From Bryobacterales bacterium (GTDB lineage: Bacteria > Acidobacteriota > Terriglobia > Bryobacterales > Bryobacteraceae): DNA of 64,000 bases. A program made the translations under genes and the position numbers. The stretch spans positions 18,498-82,497 of the forward strand of contig CANFEY010000012.1 of NCBI GenBank assembly GCA_947446025.1. Direction: 5' to 3'. Below, one piece after another: positions 16,101 through 24,901 of the stretch. The number at the start of each line of letters is the position of its first letter. Positions within the stretch are counted from its first letter, which is position 1. The notes beneath the pieces are model-generated. The model made no database searches and was not told where the DNA came from. It worked only from the letters and a program-made list of their open reading frames with translations.

Positions 16101-17639
16101 TTACTTCTTCCCCATCACGATGCTGACGTCGTCCGGGTTGATCAAGTCTGGCACAGTCCAGCCGTCGAGGTTGTATTCGGACATGCACTGCTCGGCGAAG
16201 CCTTTATATTTGGCGCTGTGGCCCATGAGGTCGGAAACCATGAGCGTCTCGAAGCGGATGCTTTCGTGGTTGCCGAAGTAGTTGCGCTCATAGAGTTCAT
16301 GACGACCGCCGAATTCGGTACCCATGGCGTCCCACATGAGTTTCATCACCTTCACGCGGTCTTCGGCGGAGTAGCCGTTGGAGCCGCGGACGTATTGGTC
16401 GAGGTATTTGCGGATGTCCGGATTCTGGAAATCGCGCGCGTGGCTGGGCAGGTAGATGAGCGCGCTGGCGAGGACGTTTTCGACGATTTCCTTGAGCTTG
16501 GGGTAAATCGTGCTGGCGGCGACGCGATAGGCGAGGCCGTAATCGAGATTCGGGAGCACGTAACCCGGGGTCCAGTCCTTCGTCGTCCGGGCCATCGCGT
16601 CGGTAAGGCCCCAGAAGAGATTGCGCCATGCGAGCACTTCGCCGACCTGGGCTTGCACACCTCGGAAGTCCTTGGAGCCTGTCGCATCCACGCACTTGAG
16701 TAGGACGCCGGCGATGAAGTCGAGCTTGACCGACAGGCGCACGCAGCCATGGAACATGAAGCGCGGCAGGAAGCCGGAGCGCGGGAAGAAGTTGTTGACC
16801 TTGTCGATGTCGCCGTAAGCGAAGACGTTCTCATAGGGCACGAAAACTTTGTCGAAGACGATGATGGAATCGTTCTCGTCTAGACGGCTGGATAGCGGGT
16901 AGTCGAACGGGCTTCCCGTCGCCGCGGCCTGTAGTTCGTACGACGGGCGGCAGATCAGCTTCACTCCCGGCGCGTCGGTGGGGACGATGCAGACGAAGGC
17001 AAAATCCTTGGTCTTGATGGGCAGCGCTCCGTTGTTGGCGATGAAGTTGTAATGCGTCAGCGCCGAGGTGGTGGCCACCACCTTCGCTCCACTCACGATC
17101 AGCCCCGCGTCGGTTTCTTTCTCGACGTGCATGTAGACGTCGCGGCACTCTTCCAGCTGCTTGTTGCGATCCACGGGCGGATTCACAATCGCGTGGTTGA
17201 CGAAGGTACACTCTTCCTGCGTTTTCTTGTACCAGCGTTTGGCGTTCTCGTGATACGGGTGGTAGAAATCGGAGTTCGCGCCGAGCGTGGCCAGGAACGC
17301 CGCCTTGTAGTCCGGGCTGCGGCCCATCCAGCCGTACGTCACGCGAGCCCACTCCGCAATCGCATCGCGCGAGCCGACCATCTCTTCCACATTCTTCGGA
17401 GCTTGGAAGAAGCGTTGCGTGTAGCCGCCGCTGCCGGTGTCGGTGGGCGTGCAGAGGATGCCTTTCTTCTCGCCATGCAGCGCGTCATACAGGCGCGCGA
17501 TCATGCGGACCGTGTTGCGAAACGCGGGGTGCGTGGTGACGTCCTTGACGCGCTCGCCGTAGATGTAAATCTCACGCCCGTCGCGCAGGCTCTCGATGTA
17601 TTCTTGTCCGGTGAATGGGCGGGTCCGCTGGGTGTCCAT
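16101..17639 (-). CDS. 4-hydroxyphenylacetate 3-hydroxylase (HpaB) family flavin monooxygenase
   Basis: This 512-residue protein has the acyl-CoA-dehydrogenase-like fold of the HpaB family. Recognisable stretches are [21 protein letters not shown] at the start, [28 protein letters not shown] flavin-pocket segments near residues 178-200, [12 protein letters not shown] near 268, and a C-terminal [11 protein letters not shown]. Members use reduced FAD from a separate reductase to hydroxylate phenols; no reductase gene is nearby. Some family members are dehydratases acting on CoA esters, but the Fe-S cysteines of that class are not evident. The substrate is uncertain. Confidence 0.8.
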   Translation of the reverse strand: MDTQRTRPFTGQEYIESLRDGREIYIYGERVKDVTTHPAFRNTVRMIARLYDALHGEKKGILCTPTDTGSGGYTQRFFQAPKNVEEMVGSRDAIAEWARVTYGWMGRSPDYKAAFLATLGANSDFYHPYHENAKRWYKKTQEECTFVNHAIVNPPVDRNKQLEECRDVYMHVEKETDAGLIVSGAKVVATTSALTHYNFIANNGALPIKTKDFAFVCIVPTDAPGVKLICRPSYELQAAATGSPFDYPLSSRLDENDSIIVFDKVFVPYENVFAYGDIDKVNNFFPRSGFLPRFMFHGCVRLSVKLDFIAGVLLKCVDATGSKDFRGVQAQVGEVLAWRNLFWGLTDAMARTTKDWTPGYVLPNLDYGLAYRVAASTIYPKLKEIVENVLASALIYLPSHARDFQNPDIRKYLDQYVRGSNGYSAEDRVKVMKLMWDAMGTEFGGRHELYERNYFGNHESIRFETLMVSDLMGHSAKYKGFAEQCMSEYNLDGWTVPDLINPDDVSIVMGKK

Positions 17640-17645
17640 GGCTTG

Positions 17646-17873
17646 TCAGTCTATCAAATGGTGACGAGGCGAAGCTCGGGGGGCGATTCGGCGCAGGTCC
17701 GCGGCATCGCTGGTGACTACGGCCTGTCCCGCTTTGCGGGCGCAAATGGAGACATGGGCGTCGACGATGTCTTTCGTCCCCGTGGACGCGAGCAGGAGTG
17801 CGACGGCGGTAGCGGCAAGATCCCCAAAGCCAGCATTGAGCGCGCAATGGCGCCAATGTTTGCCGCGGACGCT
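17646..17873 (-). pseudogene. PIN-domain (VapC-like) toxin remnant
   Basis: The minus-strand frame ending at TGA 17646-17648 reads LLLASTGTKDIVDAH, then KAGQAVVTSDAADLRRI, which is the conserved second half of a PIN nuclease with the metal-binding Asp residues. Upstream the frame is interrupted by TAG (17874-17876), and similarity seems to jump to another frame (GIERPRQTLAPLRAQ), so a frameshift and a lost N-terminus are likely. It also contains the likely promoter of the HpaB-like gene. Confidence 0.6.
17648..17653 (-). promoter_or_regulatory. candidate -10 TAGACT for the HpaB-like gene
   Basis: TAGACT on the minus strand ends 8 bases before the ATG at 17639, with no ribosome site between them, so the transcript is probably leaderless. 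Confidence 0.38.
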
Positions 17874-17967
17874 CTATTCCAAGCTGACTAAGAACGAGAG
17901 CGTCAGCATCAACAGCTTGGTGACCGCGATCATTGCGGAGGCTGTCGGGGCGAGGTTGGCGCGCTAG
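17860..17967 (+). pseudogene. HicB/RHH-type antitoxin C-terminal remnant
   Basis: The frame LPRTLYSKLTKNESVSINSL followed by VTAIIAEAVGARL matches the C-terminal helix-turn region of HicB and related ribbon-helix-helix antitoxins, in which a (K/R)xxxVSxNxLV segment precedes the last helix. No N-terminal part can be found upstream. With the opposing PIN fragment this forms a small decayed toxin-antitoxin islet between the HpaB-like and rhodanese genes. Confidence 0.5.
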
Positions 17968-18004
17968 CCCCTACACGTTTTCGCGCTGTGCGATGATAGC
18001 GGCT

Positions 18005-18847
18005 ATGTGGAAGCCACTTACCCTCGCCATTACCGTGTCCCTCGCTGCTCAAGCTGCCGTTAAGACCGACATGCTGGTCTCCGGCGCGTGGCTCGCCGAC
18101 CATTTGAAGGACGCAAACCTCGTCATCCTGCACGTGGCCCCGGCGCGCACGAGCTACGATGCCAACCACATTCCGGGGGCGCGCTACGTTGCGTTCGGTG
18201 AACTCGCGGTGACCAAGGACGGCATCTCGAACGAACTCCCCGCGGTGGCCGATTTAAAAGCTGTGTTCGAACGCGCTGGAGTCAACGACAACGCGCGCGT
18301 GATTCTGGTGACCGACGGCAGCGTGCTTTCGGCGACGCGGGCTTATTTCACGCTCGATTATTTGGGCCACGATCAGACCGCGCTGCTGGATGGAGGCATG
18401 GAACAGTGGATCAAGGACGGGCGCGCGCTGACGAAGGACGCTCCCGTGGTAGCAGCAGGCAAGTTCACGCCGAAGCCGCGGCCGGAGCTGATCGTCAGCA
18501 CGCCGGACGTCCAAAAGCAGACCACCGCCCCGTCAGCCAGGCTAACCCTGCTCGACGTGCGCAGCGCGCCTGAATTCACGGACCGCGGCCACATCCCGAC
18601 GTCTCTCAATGCCAACTGGACCGATTCCCAACTCACAGGGAGTTCGGTGCTGAAGTCCGAAGACGCCCTGCGCCAACTCTACGCGGCCGCTGGCTTGGCG
18701 CCCAACAAGACTGTGGTCACCTACTGCAACTCCGGCATGCAGGCCAGCCAGTCGTACTTCACGCTGAAGTACCTCGGCTACGACGTGAAGCTCTACGACG
18801 GCAGCTTGGGCGAGTGGAACAAGGTGGGCGGGGCGATTCAGAAGTAA
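18005..18847 (+). CDS. periplasmic tandem-rhodanese sulfurtransferase
   Basis: This 280-residue protein has a signal peptide (MWKPLTLAITVSLAAQA). Two rhodanese domains follow: domain 1 at about residues 22-135, in which the active-site loop reads VTDGSVLSAT and lacks Cys, and domain 2 at about 155-275, with the catalytic loop VVTYCNSGMQAS. This is the thiosulfate/mercaptopyruvate sulfurtransferase layout, with sulfur transfer by the Cys of domain 2. An ATG 12 bases upstream is an alternative start. GATGAT 7 bases before the start may be a weak -10 element. Confidence 0.83.
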   Translation: MWKPLTLAITVSLAAQAAVKTDMLVSGAWLADHLKDANLVILHVAPARTSYDANHIPGARYVAFGELAVTKDGISNELPAVADLKAVFERAGVNDNARVILVTDGSVLSATRAYFTLDYLGHDQTALLDGGMEQWIKDGRALTKDAPVVAAGKFTPKPRPELIVSTPDVQKQTTAPSARLTLLDVRSAPEFTDRGHIPTSLNANWTDSQLTGSSVLKSEDALRQLYAAAGLAPNKTVVTYCNSGMQASQSYFTLKYLGYDVKLYDGSLGEWNKVGGAIQK

Positions 18848-19034
18848 ATTGCCTCCGCGTGGAACCTCGTGTTGGGGGGCGAGGGCGGTCCGCACGGAGG
18901 CGTTACTGCGATTGCCCCTGTGACGCGCGCGTTTCCGGTTTTCTTCCCTGTTTCTCAAAGAACTTTTTTGGCCGCCCTTGCTATCATGGATTTTACCCCC
19001 GGGCCGCCTCGGCCTCGATTTCCCGGTCTCTTAC

Positions 19035-22000
19035 ATGTCTCAAAGCCCCTTGCACCTTGCCTTCGGGTTCTCCTTCGAGGACCTCTATACACGTGACGGA
19101 ATTGTGAAGCTGGACGCAGCGTTTCTGCATCAATTGCAGGCGACGGACGCGGGATTGCGGGCGCGGCTGGGCGAAGCTCGGGCGAATCCGGCTGGGCTGG
19201 AGCCGAAGCCGACGTCGGAGCTGATCATTGCGTTGGCTCCGCATGTGGAGGATTTTGTTGGTGAGTTGTTCGACATCGCCGAGGACTTGACGGGGCTACA
19301 GGCTCGGCATCACGCGCTGGCGCCGCTCAATGCGCTGAAGCGGAAATTTATCCAAAAGAAGGCGATTAGCGGCGTTAAGGAAGAGCAGGCCAACGCGATC
19401 AACGGCATGGCACTGGCTGCCGAGCTAGAATCGCTGTTCGGGGAACCGCTCACTGAAGCGAGCTATGCCGAACACGTAAACCGTTGGCTCGAGGGCGAAG
19501 ACAAGCACAAGACGCAGCTGGACATCGCGGCAAAGTATGGGGCATGGGCCGCGCTATCCGAATCGGGCCGTGAGCGTTATGGGCACCACAGCGTGCTGTT
19601 CCGGGTGCCGCAGAAATTGGTGATGGATCGACTGGTGCCGGTGGAATCGCTCACCACGCCCAACGGCGTGCACAATCAAATTCTGGCCGATCATCATCTG
19701 CGGCATCGCGAAGGTTTCAAGCTGACCGATCCCGGTATGGGCTTGGCGGGTGCGCTGGATCAGGCGAACTACTGCATCAAGTGCCACAACCAGGGCAAAG
19801 ACAGCTGCTCAACCGGCCTCAAGGAAAAGGACGGGGCGTTCAAGGCGAGCGCGTTCGGCGTGCCGCTGGCGGGATGCCCGCTCGAAGAGAAGATCTCCGA
19901 GATGAACCTGGTGAAGCAGAACGGCAACCCGATCGGGGCGCTGGCGATTGTCACGGTGGATAATCCGATGGCCGCAGCCACGGGGCATCGCATCTGCAAT
20001 GACTGCATGAAGTCGTGCATTTATCAGAAGCAGGACCCGGTGGATATTCCGCAGGTGGAAACGCGGACGCTGAAAGACGTGCTGGATCTGCCGTGGGGCT
20101 TTGAAATTTACAGCTTGCTGACGCGTTGGAATCCGCTGAATTTTTCGCGACCGGTGCCGCGCGCGGACTCGGGATACAAGGTGCTGGTGGTTGGTTTGGG
20201 ACCGGCGGGCTTCACCTTGTCGCATCACTTGATGAATGATGGGCACACGGTTGCGGCGGTGGACGGGCTGAAGATTGAGCCGCTGGATCCGGGAGTGAGC
20301 GGCGTGACTCCGCTGGGCGAGCGCGTGCCGTTCCTGCCGGTGCGTGATGTGACGGACCTTTACGAATCGCTGGATGACCGCGTGATGGCGGGCTTCGGCG
20401 GCGTGGCGGAGTACGGGATCACGGTCCGCTGGAACAAGAATTTCTTGAAGATCATCCGCCTGCTGCTGGAGCGGCGCAAGCAGTTCGCGATGTTCGGCGG
20501 CGTGCGCTTCGGCGGGACCATGACGGTGGACAGCGCGTTTGCGATGGGCTTCGACCACATCGCGTTGTGCGCGGGTGCCGGTAAGCCGACGGTGATTCCG
20601 ATGAAGAACGGTCTGGCTCGCGGTGTGCGGCAGGCGTCGGACTTCCTGATGGCGCTGCAGCTCACGGGCGCAGCGAAGTCGAACTCGGTTGCGAACCTGC
20701 AGCTGCGCATGCCGGTGGTGGTGATTGGCGGCGGGTTGACGGCGATTGATACTGCAACCGAATCGATGGCGTACTACGTGGTGCAGGTGGAGAAATTCCT
20801 GGAGCGTTACGAGACGCTGGTGAAGGAGTCCAGCGAAGCCGCAGTCCGGGCGAGTTGGAATGCGGAGGAGTCGGAAGCCGCGGGAGACTTTTTGGAGCAC
20901 GCCCGAGCCATCCGAGCCGAGCGCGCAGCCGCCGCGCATGATGGACGCGTTCCGAACTTCGTGCCGCTCATCAACAGCTGGGGTGGGGTTACGCTGGCCT
21001 ATCGCCGCCGCTTGATCGACGCGCCGAGCTACACGCTCAACCACGAGGAAGTGAACCTTGCGCTGCAAGAAGGCATCCGCTTTGCCGAGAGCCTTACACC
21101 CAAGGAAGTCGAGCTCGATCAATACGGCCACGCTGCCGCGCTGCTGGTAACGAATGCCGCTGGAGAGAAGCAGCGCCTGCCGGCGCGTTCGATTCTGGTG
21201 GCCGCCGGAACGCAGCCCAACACGGTGCTCGGCCGCGAGGACACCACCAACGTGTTCCTCGACGGCAAGTGGTTCCAGGCCGTCAACGAACAGGGCCAGC
21301 CGGTGAAGCCGGAGAAGAGCGCCAAGCCTGCGGAGGCTTCGGTACTAATGTCCGTGCGCGCCGATGGCCGCGCGCTCAGCTTCTTCGGCGATCTGCATCC
21401 TTCGTTCGCTGGCAACGTCGTGAAGGCGATGGGCAGCGCCAAGCAGGGGTTCCCGGTTGTCTCGCGCAGCCTTGCCCGCCGAGCTGCATCGGCACCCAGG
21501 CCCGCTGCACTGATCGCGCAACTCAATACCGAACTCCGGGCAACGGTGAAGGAAGTCGTCCGCCTCACGCACAACATCGTCGAGGTGATTGTGAAAGCGC
21601 CGCTGGCCGCCCGAGCGTTCCTGCCGGGCCAGTTTTACCGCCTGCAAAATTTCGAGACCCTTGCACCACGCGCTGGCAACACGGTGCTCGGCATGGAAGG
21701 GCTGGCGCTCACTGGAGCGTCGGTCAATCGCGAGGAAGGCCTGCTCTCAACCATCGTGCTAGAGATGGGCGGCTCCTCTGACCTCTGCGCGATTCTCAAG
21801 CCCGGCGAGCCTGTCATCCTGATGGGCCCCACGGGCACTCCCACGGAAACTCCCGCGAACGAGACGGCTCTGCTGGTCGGCGGCGGTCTTGGCAACGCGG
21901 TGCTGTTCAGCATCGGCCAGGAGTTGCGGGCCGCTGGATCGAAGACGGTCTACTTCGCCGGTTACAAGAAGCTGGTCGACCGATACAAGATCGACGAGAT

Positions 22001-22478
22001 CGAAAAAGCGGCCGACGTGGTGATCTGGTGTTGTGATGAGGCTCCCGGCTTCGCGCCCACCCGCCCGCAGGACCGCACCTTCGTGGGCAACATCGTCGAT
22101 GCAATGTTGACCAACGCCGACCTGATCAAGGGAACGGACCGCATCATCGCCATCGGATCGGACGGCATGATGGCAGCCGTCGCACGCGCGCGGCACGGTG
22201 TGCTTCAGCCGCACTTAAGACCGGACCACCACGCCATCGGCAGCATCAACTCACCCATGCAGTGCATGATGAAAGAGATCTGCGCCCAGTGCCTGCAGCA
22301 GCACAAGGACCCTATCACCGGCGAAGAGACGGTGGTGTTCTCCTGCTTCAATCAGGATCAATCGCTGGACAAGGTGGATTGGGCCAACCTTCGCACGCGC
22401 CTGCAGCAAAATGGTGTGCAGGAGAAGCTGACCAAGCAGTGGATCGACCGCAGCCTGCGCCAGATTGGTGTACGCTGA
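19035..22478 (+). CDS. NfnB/GltD-like flavoprotein fused to an FNR/PyrK-like domain
   Basis: This 1147-residue soluble oxidoreductase has three parts. Residues about 1-370 contain Cys clusters (NYCIKCHNQGKDSC, GCPLEEKI, CNDCMKSC) like the Fe-S entry domain of glutamate-synthase small subunits. Residues about 380-840 are a two-dinucleotide flavoprotein with VVGLGPAGFTLSHHL and VVIGGGLTAIDTATE. Residues about 850-1147 form a ferredoxin-reductase-like module: LPGQFYRLQNFE for FAD, LLVGGGLGNAVLF for NAD(P), and a closing cluster MQCMMKEICAQC...C, the PyrK-type 2Fe-2S spacing. The domain order equals NfnB joined to NfnA, the electron-bifurcating ferredoxin:NADP transhydrogenase; bifurcation is inference. 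ATG 19035 is chosen over upstream starts because the family-like sequence begins there. Confidence 0.75.
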   Translation: MSQSPLHLAFGFSFEDLYTRDGIVKLDAAFLHQLQATDAGLRARLGEARANPAGLEPKPTSELIIALAPHVEDFVGELFDIAEDLTGLQARHHALAPLNALKRKFIQKKAISGVKEEQANAINGMALAAELESLFGEPLTEASYAEHVNRWLEGEDKHKTQLDIAAKYGAWAALSESGRERYGHHSVLFRVPQKLVMDRLVPVESLTTPNGVHNQILADHHLRHREGFKLTDPGMGLAGALDQANYCIKCHNQGKDSCSTGLKEKDGAFKASAFGVPLAGCPLEEKISEMNLVKQNGNPIGALAIVTVDNPMAAATGHRICNDCMKSCIYQKQDPVDIPQVETRTLKDVLDLPWGFEIYSLLTRWNPLNFSRPVPRADSGYKVLVVGLGPAGFTLSHHLMNDGHTVAAVDGLKIEPLDPGVSGVTPLGERVPFLPVRDVTDLYESLDDRVMAGFGGVAEYGITVRWNKNFLKIIRLLLERRKQFAMFGGVRFGGTMTVDSAFAMGFDHIALCAGAGKPTVIPMKNGLARGVRQASDFLMALQLTGAAKSNSVANLQLRMPVVVIGGGLTAIDTATESMAYYVVQVEKFLERYETLVKESSEAAVRASWNAEESEAAGDFLEHARAIRAERAAAAHDGRVPNFVPLINSWGGVTLAYRRRLIDAPSYTLNHEEVNLALQEGIRFAESLTPKEVELDQYGHAAALLVTNAAGEKQRLPARSILVAAGTQPNTVLGREDTTNVFLDGKWFQAVNEQGQPVKPEKSAKPAEASVLMSVRADGRALSFFGDLHPSFAGNVVKAMGSAKQGFPVVSRSLARRAASAPRPAALIAQLNTELRATVKEVVRLTHNIVEVIVKAPLAARAFLPGQFYRLQNFETLAPRAGNTVLGMEGLALTGASVNREEGLLSTIVLEMGGSSDLCAILKPGEPVILMGPTGTPTETPANETALLVGGGLGNAVLFSIGQELRAAGSKTVYFAGYKKLVDRYKIDEIEKAADVVIWCCDEAPGFAPTRPQDRTFVGNIVDAMLTNADLIKGTDRIIAIGSDGMMAAVARARHGVLQPHLRPDHHAIGSINSPMQCMMKEICAQCLQQHKDPITGEETVVFSCFNQDQSLDKVDWANLRTRLQQNGVQEKLTKQWIDRSLRQIGVR

Positions 22479-22505
22479 GCTGGAGGCATGCGCCAGCCCC
22501 ATCGG

Positions 22506-22706
22506 ATGACCGCGATCATCGAACGTGAAGGCGACGGGTTCGTCTCACTTTGTCCAGAGTTTGACATTGCAAGTCAGGGCGTGACCATCGGGGAAGCACG
22601 CGCGAATCTGGTGGAAGCGCTAGCCTTATTCTTCGAGACTGCGGACGAAGCAGAAGTCACGCGGCGGCTGCGCAACAGACTGAGCCGATCTCTGTTTGAA
22701 GCCTAG
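22506..22706 (+). CDS. HicB-family antitoxin-like protein
   Basis: This 66-residue protein has the HicB N-terminal fold: MTAIIEREGDGFVSLCPEFD, then SQGVTIGEARANLVEALALF. It ends without a DNA-binding tail and no HicA toxin gene is adjacent, so it is an orphan or part of an incomplete module. The ATG at 22506 is preferred over one 18 bases upstream because the family begins with this strand. Confidence 0.7.
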   Translation: MTAIIEREGDGFVSLCPEFDIASQGVTIGEARANLVEALALFFETADEAEVTRRLRNRLSRSLFEA

Positions 22707-23122
22707 CGGGAGAGCGGCACGAACATGACGTGCCATTCGCTCTCGGCTGTCACCTTCGCGCGGTGCCCTTTGCCGGTCATGTCTTCAATCAGCAGCACGC
22801 TGCCTGTGGTGGCGTGGACGATTTGACCGCCGCCGATTTCGATTTCGGCGTGACCTTTCAGCGTGATCAGGTATTGGCGCTGCGGAGCGGTGTGCCAATC
22901 GTCCGAAGTGCCGGGGCCACGCGTGGAGAAACGCACGCTGGCGGGCTTCAGAATGCCGGGTTGCGCGGTTGCCAACTGACTGATGTTCACTTCTTCGGCG
23001 TGGGTTTGTCCATCGGGGCCGGAGAAGAGCCGAGTCGCGCGGACACCGCCGGGGGCTTGCGCGTCAACCAAGGACATCGCGATGAGCAACCCGGAGGCCA
23101 CTCGCAGCAGTTGTGGGATCAT
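22703..23122 (-). CDS. secreted cupin-fold protein
   Basis: This 139-residue protein has a signal peptide (MIPQLLRVASGLLIAMSLVDAQ). It is followed by a small cupin: the DWHTAPQRQYLITLKGHAEI segment resembles motif 1 and GSVLLIEDMTGKGH motif 2, giving His and Glu or Asp residues suited to a metal. There is no partner gene. The start is divergent from parD, 17 bases away. Confidence 0.6.
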   Translation of the reverse strand: MIPQLLRVASGLLIAMSLVDAQAPGGVRATRLFSGPDGQTHAEEVNISQLATAQPGILKPASVRFSTRGPGTSDDWHTAPQRQYLITLKGHAEIEIGGGQIVHATTGSVLLIEDMTGKGHRAKVTAESEWHVMFVPLSR

Positions 23123-23127
23123 GAGTC

Positions 23128-23133
23128 TAGGAT
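23128..23133 (+). promoter_or_regulatory. candidate -10 TAGGAT for parDE
   Basis: TAGGAT ends 6 bases before the ATG at 23140. The gap is too short for a ribosome site, so parD is likely leaderless. Because ParD-type proteins often bind their own promoter, this interval is the expected autoregulatory site. Confidence 0.38.
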
Positions 23134-23139
23134 ATCCCT

Positions 23140-23409
23140 ATGATGGTCGAGATCAAACCCGAAGACGAAGTGCTGGTACGGCGAAGCCTGGAAGAGGGGT
23201 TCTTTTCCAGCGCTGAAGAAGTTGTCCACCACGCGTTGCGTTCCCAGGAATTTGAACGGTGGATCGCCGCGAACAAACAGACCATCAGCGACCACATTGA
23301 TGAGGGCTGGGCACAGCTGGACCGAGGAGAGAAACTTACGGAAGAAGAGTGCATCGCGCAGATGGCTGAAATGAAGGCGCGCTGGCGACGAGAAAACGGA
23401 CGAGCGTGA
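23140..23409 (+). CDS. parD: ParD-type antitoxin
   Basis: This is an 89-residue protein. The N-terminal ribbon-helix-helix segment (EDEVLVRRSLEEGFFSSAEE followed by VVHHALRSQE) is the DNA-binding part. The acidic C-terminal helix region (HIDEGWAQLDRGEKLTEEE) is the usual toxin-binding tail. It overlaps the toxin gene by 4 bases (GTGA), the standard gene order for antitoxin then toxin. A second ATG 3 bases later is possible. Confidence 0.85.
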   Translation: MMVEIKPEDEVLVRRSLEEGFFSSAEEVVHHALRSQEFERWIAANKQTISDHIDEGWAQLDRGEKLTEEECIAQMAEMKARWRRENGRA

Positions 23410-23708
23410 GCAAGTACCAAATTTCGTCATCTGCCAACGCGGATCTGTTTGAGATTTGGTCATTCATTTCCAAAGACAGCGACGCTGCCGCGGACCGCGT
23501 CGAATTTGAGTTCTACGAAACCTTCCGCGCCCTGGCGCAGATGCCAGGCATGGGTCACAGCCGCCTTGACCTGACGAGAAAAGCAGCCCTCTTCTTCCCA
23601 ATCTATTCATACTTGATCGTCTACCGATCAGCTGGACCCGACATCGAGATTGTCGCGGTAGTGTCCGCCTACCGCAATCTGCGACGATTGCTCAAAGAAC
23701 GCCTATGA
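23406..23708 (+). CDS. parE: ParE/RelE-family toxin
   Basis: This 100-residue protein has the fold of the family: SSSANADLFEIWSFISKDS, an amphipathic helix FYETFRALAQMPGMGHSRLD, then strands LFFPIYSYLIVYRSAG and IEIVAVVSAYRNLRRLL. In characterised pairs the toxin inhibits gyrase or cleaves mRNA. The frame is complete with no lesion, unlike the ParE-like fragment at the left end of the window, so this pair is probably active. Confidence 0.85.
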   Translation: MSKYQISSSANADLFEIWSFISKDSDAAADRVEFEFYETFRALAQMPGMGHSRLDLTRKAALFFPIYSYLIVYRSAGPDIEIVAVVSAYRNLRRLLKERL

Positions 23709-24178
23709 GTGTGCCAAAGAAAACCCTGAACGTGTGGGGTCTCGTCGCCATCACCTACGGCTTGGTGCTCGCGACCAGTGTGCTGGCCGTGGCGTCCTAC
23801 TTCTACTTCCGCTCCGAAGTGAAACCGGGCGACGACGCCGACGGCAATCAAATGCGGCGCATGATGGTGGGGGCGGTGTGGGTACCCGTTTACACGGGAG
23901 CGACATACGTGGAGCCGGGCATGGTTGAACAGAAGGAAATCACGACGGGCTGGGTGAAGTTCCGCACGAAAGATCCGGCGGGTGCGGTCCTAGGTTTCTA
24001 CCAAGGGTCACTCAAAGAGGGTGGATTCGTTACCGTTACGCAGGGCAACGCTGGCGGGACTGTGCAGGCCGTGCGGCGCGGGGGCAAGACGAACGTGACG
24101 GTGTCGGTGACGACGGGGCCTGAAAACACGACGGGCGAGATCCGCACGTTGCATCGTGCCGATCCCGCCCGTAAGTAA
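23705..24178 (+). CDS. single-pass membrane protein, unknown function
   Basis: This 157-residue protein has one transmembrane helix (about residues 10-33) and a soluble C-terminal domain with alternating strands. The ATG overlaps the parE stop (ATGA), so it may be read through from the toxin operon, though nothing links its function to toxicity. I recognise no family. Confidence 0.5.
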   Translation: MSVPKKTLNVWGLVAITYGLVLATSVLAVASYFYFRSEVKPGDDADGNQMRRMMVGAVWVPVYTGATYVEPGMVEQKEITTGWVKFRTKDPAGAVLGFYQGSLKEGGFVTVTQGNAGGTVQAVRRGGKTNVTVSVTTGPENTTGEIRTLHRADPARK

Positions 24179-24210
24179 CTACTGAGGCTGCTTGTTATTC
24201 CTCACAACCG

Positions 24211-24870
24211 TTATTGCGGTTGCTTCACAAGCCGAAGATAGGGCTTCACAGTCTTCCAGCCGTCGGGATACTTCTCTTTCGCCATGTCATCCGTCACGGC
24301 GGGGACGATGATCACGTCATTGCCCGGCTTCCAATTCACGGGCGTCGCCACCTGATGTTTCGCGGTGAGTTGCATGGAATCGAGCACGCGGAGCACTTCG
24401 TCAAAGTTGCGGCCGGTGGTCATCGGGTAGATCAGCATCAGCTTGATTTTCTTGTCCGGGCCGACGACGAAGACAGTGCGCACGGTGGCGTTGTTCGCGG
24501 CGGTGCGGCCTTCGCTGGTCTCGCCCGCATCGGCGGGAAGCATGTCGTATAGCTTCGCAACCTTCAATTCAGGATCGCCGATCATCGGATAGGTGACCTT
24601 GTGGCCCTGCGTTTCTTCGATGTCCGCGGCCCACTTGCCGTGGTTGGTGACGGGATCTACGCTGAGGCCGATCACCTTGCAGTTGCGCTTCTTGAACTCG
24701 GGTTCCAGGCCTGCCATGTAGCCCAGTTCGGTGGTGCAGACGGGCGTAAAATCCTTGGGGTGCGAAAAAAGGATCGCCCAGCCGTCGCCGATCCACTCGT
24801 GAAAGTTGATCGAGCCTTGCGTCGTCTCGGCTGTGAAATTCGGAGCCGTGTCGTTGATTCTGAGTCCCAT
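24211..24870 (-). CDS. 1-Cys peroxiredoxin (Prx6 family)
   Basis: This 219-residue protein reduces peroxides with a single peroxidatic Cys in the motif HPKDFTPVCTTELGYMA (Cys near residue 45). GLSVDPVTNHGKWAADIEET and the C-terminal dimerisation domain (NWKPGNDVIIVPAV, PDGWKTVKPYLRLV) are standard for the Prx6 class. A strong ribosome site (AAGGAGAG) precedes the ATG. TATTAT on the minus strand lies about 18 bases upstream of the start. It is divergent from a nitroreductase gene, a plausible oxidative-stress pairing. Confidence 0.93.
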   Translation of the reverse strand: MGLRINDTAPNFTAETTQGSINFHEWIGDGWAILFSHPKDFTPVCTTELGYMAGLEPEFKKRNCKVIGLSVDPVTNHGKWAADIEETQGHKVTYPMIGDPELKVAKLYDMLPADAGETSEGRTAANNATVRTVFVVGPDKKIKLMLIYPMTTGRNFDEVLRVLDSMQLTAKHQVATPVNWKPGNDVIIVPAVTDDMAKEKYPDGWKTVKPYLRLVKQPQ

Positions 24871-24889
24871 GGTTCTCTCCTTGGAACTC

Positions 24890-24895
24890 TATAAT
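24890..24895 (+). promoter_or_regulatory. -10 TATAAT for the nitroreductase gene
   Basis: A perfect TATAAT ends 6 bases before the GTG at 24902, with no ribosome site between them. This supports that GTG as a leaderless start. Confidence 0.5.
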
Positions 24896-24901
24896 AGAAC
24901 G

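Noticed and set aside
24205..24222. CAACCG/CGGTTG hairpin at the peroxiredoxin stop as terminator
   Set aside because: No T-run follows on either strand.
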